Source: Xylogone sp. PMI_703
Lineage: Eukaryota; Ascomycota; Leotiomycetes
Length of the DNA: 64,000 bases
Direction of reading: 5' to 3'
Assembly (NCBI GenBank): GCA_021399445.1
Contig: JAJTUQ010000003.1
Coordinates: 3,906,001 to 3,970,000 of the forward strand
Below the pieces are notes generated by a model. The model was not told the DNA's origin and ran no database searches. It saw only the letters and a program-made list of their open reading frames with translations. Made by a program: the position numbers and the translations under genes. Each line of letters begins with the position of its first letter. Within the stretch, counting starts at the first letter, position 1. Shown here one piece after another: positions 58,156 through 64,000 of the stretch.

Positions 58156-60717
58156 TACCGTAAACGAGGGCATGATGGGGTCCAAAAATGCTCCCCTGCC
58201 ATGTGGTGGGCGCGTTCTTGTTTCTTACAGCACTTATCTTCCTAAAAGTCGTAAGATGATGGGGCCGGGAAGCCGCTAGGAAAAGGCGGGAAGCGGCAAG
58301 GCGTATGTTATTAATCAATCCAAGACCGCTCCTTCGTTAAAGTGCGATAACCATTATTCATATTTCTGTGTTATTAGTTGACAGATCAGTGCTGTTGTGC
58401 TGCCACTGTGATACTGGTACTGGCACTGTACTGTACTGCACCACTCGTATAAAATGGACATGTTTCTTTTCTCGGCGCACGCTGTACCACCCACCAAGTA
58501 GCAGCACCTGCAACTGCGGATACAGAGCCAAGTCCCCCCAACCGTTAGCTACTGCAACCAGGGAGGGGATGGGGAAGCCGGAAAGGGGGGCGCGCGATAC
58601 CCCCGGGAGTAATAATTAACGTGACCACCGCAGCATGCGAGTGTAAGGGACAGCGCCGACATCCGAGGCGAGGGAAGGTTGACTGGGGAAGCCAAGATGC
58701 AATGCAAGCAGTGAAAGAATAGGGGGGAAGAAGCAGCAGAAGCAGGAGGGAGAGGAAGCAGAAGCAAGCAGCGCACCGATGGAATACTGTAGTAGCTTGG
58801 CGGATAAGGCATTCGCTATGCGACGGGGTGGCCAACGCGTGATCCCGGAATAACTCATCGGAACATCCTCCGCTACTGCTATTATTTCCTGTCACTGTCC
58901 TTGCGCATCAGCATCAGCACAGAACAAAGACAAGCCAAAAACAGGACATAATTCACGATCATCTCGGACGAGGACAACACTCCGTATTACCACACTCATC
59001 GCCATCGACCATCTTTTCTCATTCTCTCCCCCCCGCACAGATTTTTATTACAGTACCGGTAGACTGTAAGAAACTAGCTAGCTGACACTGCAGACTGACT
59101 GAACTGACATGTTGAAAATCAACCACCCACCATCAAGTGTCTTCCCACGCATCGCATCACATCGCATCGCCCCGAAGCATCGTCCCGATACCGTAGAACA
59201 TTCCCTCCCTTCCTGCTGTGCACCACGCGGCGGCCGCCAGTGATCGCCTGTACGTACAGCAAGAAGGGTTACGCCAGATCCTGTCGCCGCGATCCTTTTG
59301 TTTCTGCAGCAGCGGCATGAGCAGCAGCGTGAGGGTGAGCATCAGCTAGATTAATTGTTCCAACACGCTGAATGAATGAGGGAAGCCGATATTCCCCTGA
59401 GCTACTCTAGACGAGCAGGGCAGGATCCTAAGTACAGTACCGTAGCTCAGGGTAGTACTGTACTGGTGCTAGCTTTGTGCGACCAGAGCCAGAGACGTCG
59501 GACCCTTGGCACATCTTGTACAGTACTGTACTCTATCCCAGGACTACCTACTCCCTCTAATATACCCGTACTTGTACATTCATTCATACACCTTGGCAAA
59601 AATACCCAAGCATGACATCCAAATTAACATAGCCTCCTCCGACAAATAACCACCATCATGACGCCCGAAAACAAAAGAAACCAAAATCAACCCAACGGCT
59701 TCCGTCGAAAATATTACCTGTCGTATTAATCCTCCCTCCACGGTTGCAATAGACGATAGTGTCGTAGCTTAGTCGCATGCATTTCGTCGGATTATTTTTC
59801 TCCAGGACGACATGACAAGTTATCTATCATATTTTTCTGGACCGGCGCCCAAATGAGTAATGATTCTGTCACCTTTTTTCAATTCTTTCGGGTGAATAGA
59901 GGCGTGCGCAGCAGTGGTGGTTTTATTATGTGTTATTTTCATTTTCATATTCTGCGGCCAATATCCTCCCCCTGGGCTCTCTCTTCAACACTACCGTACA
60001 CACTGTATATTACTACTCCGTACAGTACAGTGCACTACGCATTTCGCCCCTAATCTAGCTGGCGCAACTAAACCGGACTAGCCCGGACTAGCCCCCCAGC
60101 CCCGGCTGCTGGGGGGCGGCGGGAACGCGGCCCCATTGGGAGAGGAGCAGCTGGGGGCCAATTCATTGGGTTAAATTGGGATTTGGGAAACTCTTTGTGT
60201 CTGGCGTCTGTGTGCGGTGGAGTACCGTACCGTAGTGCTGCTGGTGCTGCTGGGCTTGGGTAGCTTGGTTGCAGTGCTGTACGTGGGTTGGTGTTGACTT
60301 GAGTGAGTGTCTAGGGCACCTTTCTGGATCCGGAGGGCGAATTGCTGCTTCCCCGGGGAGGTCGTATCAGACATGGTTCTTGTTCGTGCTTGGTGCTTTT
60401 GGAGGTGGACGGTTGGAGTGGACTGGATTTTTGACGACGGTACCCAAAGGTACAGTTCAGCGCCGTACCGTACCGTAGTCGTAGCTTGTGCTTTGTGCTT
60501 TGTCCGGCATGGGTGGGCGTGTAGGAATATTTCCCGTGGTGCTAATCTATGGGGCCGTGGAGAGGTACCCGTACAGAATTCACTGCGCCAGGACGGGTTT
60601 GATACAGTAATAATGGGGGCTGTTAATGCTTCTGCGTTTCGCTTGCGAAGCCTGTCCTGTTCTGGACCCGGATCTAGAACCGGGAAAGTTGACGAACTGG
60701 TTACCCATCGTTGGTTT

Positions 60718-60750
60718 TGAGCTCGTGCTCGTGCTTGTGCTTGTGTCTGT
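60718..60750. repeat. GTGCTC/GTGCTT hexanucleotide repeat
   Basis: About five GTGCTY units in tandem. Confidence 0.8.
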
Positions 60751-62863
60751 TCGCTGTGTCACTTTATGTTTAGCTAACACAGCTATTGTATGTATCTGTA
60801 CAACTGCAATTAATGTACAGTTACAGTAACAATACAATAAAGTACAATACAGCACAATTACGGCCTGGTGCAGCCTACTGCTACCCGGCTCATTACATTA
60901 CTACCCGCTGCCCATTGCGAACCACGGTGACTGTCCGTGGACGGTTACACACGTGCCACGGAGGAGCCAAGAGCCAACAATCTCTTGTCTTCCGGTCTGG
61001 TCTCATTGATATTGCGACGCGTCCGTCTTGGTTCATGCGTGCGACTGGATTTCGCAGTGCTCAGCCGGATCCTGAGCCTGATTTCCCGTTTGAAGACGGG
61101 GTTGCGAGCCAAGGTTTGTGGTGGTTGTTGGTCCTCGTTCTTCCTTCTCTCGGCGCAGTTGGACCGCCTGAAAGCCAGAACCCTTTCTCTCAGTAAATGC
61201 TACCACCCAAGAAAGTCGTATTGTGGACGCTGGACAAGAGGTGATAGTTGACTGAATTTGGTCAGTTCCCAGATCAGGACGGAATCAGCGGTTTTGTTCA
61301 GCTACCCTCAGGGCCACTCGGTGGCGAGGTGTCTGGTTGGAAGGGGGGAAGAGTGTCTCCTCCAACATTTTTCAGCCCCCATTGGCACTTCTTTTGTCTT
61401 TGAAGGAAGAGAGACCGGCCAGCCACAGGCCTGCAACCCAAGACCGGCGACTATTACGATGGATGATGATATGAGACGGGGAAGACCGAAACAGCTGGGC
61501 TTTTTTTCTGACGGCGTCGTTGTTGCGCCTGTGACCTCGAGGCATCACAGGGAATGAAATGCATTACTGGGACTGCACAGCAATAGCACACATTCGTTTG
61601 CACAGGGGGAAACGCACGATTGCCACTGCTACTGCCACTGCCCTTGCCATTGCAAATGGTCATTGTAGTTGTAATTGCCATACAGTAATAATTACTCAAT
61701 CAGCATAATTTAGACACACAAATGTCATACCTCTCATGCTCTTAGGCTTCTCAGACTTCTTGCCCCCGTAATCACACACTTGAATCTGATCTGATCGAAC
61801 CAAATTTCCAGCACCACCAGCCCGCTACCACTACGGGTGCAACGCTTCGACCCCAAAGCTTGGAAGATGAAGCCCGGGCTTGATCTGGGCAGGATCGCTG
61901 ATGGCTTGAGTCAGGCCCGATTTAGGTGGCAGCCACAGTCGCAACGCAGGCGCGGTCCCACGGTCCAAGAAACTGGAAATTGAGACAGCGATGGGAAAAG
62001 AAAGAAGGTGGAGGAAAACGAAATGGGCCCCCGGCTACCACTAGGCAGGAAGGGGCACGGAGAGTGGTAGTGAGTTTAATGGAAGTAGTGCAGTGCGAGG
62101 TGTTGGAGTTGGGAAGAAGTTGGGATGGGATGGAGTCTTGGGAGCGAGGCAGGATTAGGAAGGGCAGGATGTCGATGGACTCAGATGGCGGCGGGGGCCC
62201 CTGTGATTCGCCTGGGAGCGAAGCTGGGGCATTTTTGAGATTAAGCGCGCGACCCGACCGTTTGGCACCGCCTCGCTGAGTGCAGCAGAGAAGCAGGAGG
62301 AGAAGTGCTCAGTAGTGAGGAAGAAACAGCAGCAATAGCAGCAGTAAAGAGCAGCGATATTGACTGTAGCAGCTACAGAGTAGGTGTCGGAGCAGGAGTC
62401 TTACCCGCTGGGTGAGAGCAGAGTGTCAGCGAGACAGGATAGCACTGTCCTGTTTTGTCCCTGTGCTGTGCAGCACAGTAATACTTTAATACTGTCCTGG
62501 ACCGTAATACTGCACCGTGAGACAGGACCGAACAGTAACTAGAAGCGAACTGCAGGGACGACATAAGCAGAGTGAGCAGTGGGATAGAGTACCGTACGCA
62601 GTAAGCGGAGGCTCAACTTTGCGTAAACGACAGCGAGAAGCAAGCTGCACCCAAGAGATAATCGACATCGAAACAACCAACAGCTTCCAACACCAACAAA
62701 CCACCAACAACCAACGCCAATATCAGCGCCAAACTCCAATTGACCAGCACCGCAGGTTTTAAAGTGCTCTGGATCCTAACCGGTGCTTCACCTACAGTAC
62801 ATAACACAGAACATTCAGCTCTTGACTGTAGCACGAGCAAAGGCAAAGCCGAGAGCGAGACGA

Positions 62864-62911
62864 AAGGGGCCAAGGTCAAGGCCAGGGCCAAGGTCAAGGC
62901 CAAGGCCAAGA
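62864..62911. repeat. GGCCAA/GGTCAA minisatellite
   Basis: Tandem hexamers alternating GGCCAA, GGTCAA and GGCCAG across about 48 bp. Confidence 0.85.
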
Positions 62912-64000
62912 GCCCAGCGCCGTTCCGGGGGAGGGATGAGTTAACATTTCTGCTGCTGTTGAGATTGCCAGGCTCCCCCCAGCTTAGCGCAGGTCGCAGG
63001 TTCGCTGGTGGCCCTTGATCCGTTCCCTTCTTCCAACCCACCAGCCGGTCGCTAGCCTGGAAGTTGGTGCTGGGTCAACTAGGCCCTGGAGGGCAAGCCG
63101 CTGGATGGCCCTGGGGAGAGCAAAGGCGCGAAGAGGGAAAAGCTTGGAGCAAGTCAGAGCTGCCAGACACTCTCTCCCAGGCACTAGCCCCAAGACAACA
63201 CTAAACTTGCACTGGCTCGGCCCACTTACCTTCGGGGGCTTTCTGGCTCTGGCTCTAACAGGGCCAAAGGGGGGTGCTAGTTTGATGCTAATGGGTGCTA
63301 ATGGCGCTAGGTTGGTGATGCTAGCTAGGGGGGAGGGCAGCAAAGGAATAAAGGGCTGCGAGAGGCCGGGCATTGCACCACCAACCGACCCAGCTAAGAC
63401 TCCAGGCTAGGGATGTTTTGGGCCAAGCGGCTTCCCAAGCAACGCTAGCACGCACACACCCCCGAAAGACCCAGCTGTTGCGCTTCTGGGGGCACAGGCG
63501 AGAAAGCAACATCGACGGACCCAGACGACGCCCCCAGAGCAAGCCCCAGCGCGACCTCACAGGCTCGCGGACGCAGGGTCCTGCTCCCCCGAACGGGGCC
63601 CTGGGCGCGTGTGCGTGCGGTGCGGCCAGCGGGGAAGCAATGATTTGCATGGCCGCCCTCGTCTATCGCTGCTGCCCATCCTTCCCATCGTTGCGTGCGG
63701 AGCGTCGTGCAGCTGTGCATCGACCATCGACCCCTTTCGAGAACGCCCTGCATGGGGCTTGCCAACGCTCTTGCTCCCCCGAATGGCTCAATTGCGCCCC
63801 CCCATGGCCCCTCTGGTCCTTCTAGGTGCACCTCTGGGCTCTTCCTCTGCTGGAGACCTCTCTGCTGCTGGTCGAGGTTAAACTGCCCTGCTCCCAATAT
63901 TCCATCTTGGTGCCACCCCCCCTCACCTTCCCCCATCCCCATTCCCAATTCTGTCCAGATGCTGTCTAGCCCGCGCTGGCCCATATATTAGATAGAGCCC

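Larger units (their letters stand above)
53716..64000. other. Second large gene desert, rich in GTAC palindromes and microsatellites
   Basis: More than 10 kb with no ORF carrying a recognisable domain. Open frames are short and overlap on both strands. GTAC-centred palindromes crowd 54935-57240 and 58080-60480 and continue to about 62600. TACTCCRTA motifs lie at 56206-56214, 56303-56311 and 60014-60022. From about 62900 to 64000 the sequence is GC-rich and open in most frames, so open frames there carry little weight. It may be the extended upstream or downstream region of a gene outside the window. Confidence 0.45.

Noticed and set aside
62900..63991. Overlapping open frames of about 90-180 codons on both strands at the right edge
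   Set aside because: GC-rich, low-complexity sequence that is open in most frames; no recognisable domain or splice structure.
1..64000. CRISPR arrays, bacterial operons, ribosome binding sites, attachment sites
   Set aside because: Gene structure is eukaryotic with spliceosomal introns; no regularly spaced repeats were seen.
1..64000. tRNA and rRNA genes
   Set aside because: I looked for T-arm-like GGTTCRANNCC strings with matching acceptor stems and found none convincing. A covariance-model scan would be decisive.

Overview
This window looks like nuclear DNA of a filamentous ascomycete (Pezizomycotina). Protein-coding genes are interrupted by short spliceosomal introns, mostly 38-90 bp, with GTANGT-like donors and CTAAC/CTAAT-like branch sites. 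The gene set is eukaryotic housekeeping plus typical filamentous-fungal families: a DUF7053-like protein, a DUF2235 hydrolase, a CAP10/GT90 glycosyltransferase, a C2H2 + fungal_trans regulator and an MFS sugar porter. The flavour suggests Leotiomycetes/Helotiales, but that is an inference from gene style only. Exon structures were worked out by hand from splice signals and reading-frame continuity.

Layout. 1-7.2 kb is a dense housekeeping block: DNA polymerase alpha B subunit (5' end only, minus), a Pdr16-like Sec14 protein (plus), TRAPP subunit Trs31 (plus), a small unknown protein (minus), ribosomal protein S29 (plus) and NAD kinase (minus). 7.2-13.3 kb is a gene-poor, AT-rich, decayed tract. 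It holds a head-to-head pair of kinase-like genes, one intact (10745-11639) and one broken (9080-9963), plus stop-riddled coding relics. 13.3-20.3 kb carries a Cys-rich small protein, an MFS sugar transporter (minus) and a long divergent intergenic region. 20.3-21.0 kb holds a DUF7053-like gene. 21-31 kb is an almost 10-kb gene desert leading into a large ADR1/AmdX-like transcription factor (31.0-34.7 kb).

36.5-53.7 kb is again gene-dense: DUF2235 hydrolase, GT90/CAP10 enzyme, mitochondrial uL15, sorting nexin Mvp1, DCN1 neddylation factor, mitochondrial bS6 (MRP17), OHCU decarboxylase (uric acid pathway), Prp19 and a RING/SIM protein resembling a SUMO-targeted ubiquitin ligase. 53.7-64 kb is a second large gene desert, full of short GTAC-centred palindromes and microsatellites.

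The genes do not form one pathway or a secondary-metabolite cluster. Two mitoribosomal proteins and one cytosolic ribosomal protein, two ubiquitin-pathway enzymes plus a neddylation factor (Prp19, RING/SIM protein, DCN1) and two membrane-traffic proteins (Trs31, Mvp1) sit among unrelated neighbours. Most pairs are divergent or convergent. The strongest candidates for something undescribed are the decaying kinase-like pair and the recurrent GTAC-palindrome and TACTCCRTA motifs concentrated in the gene deserts.
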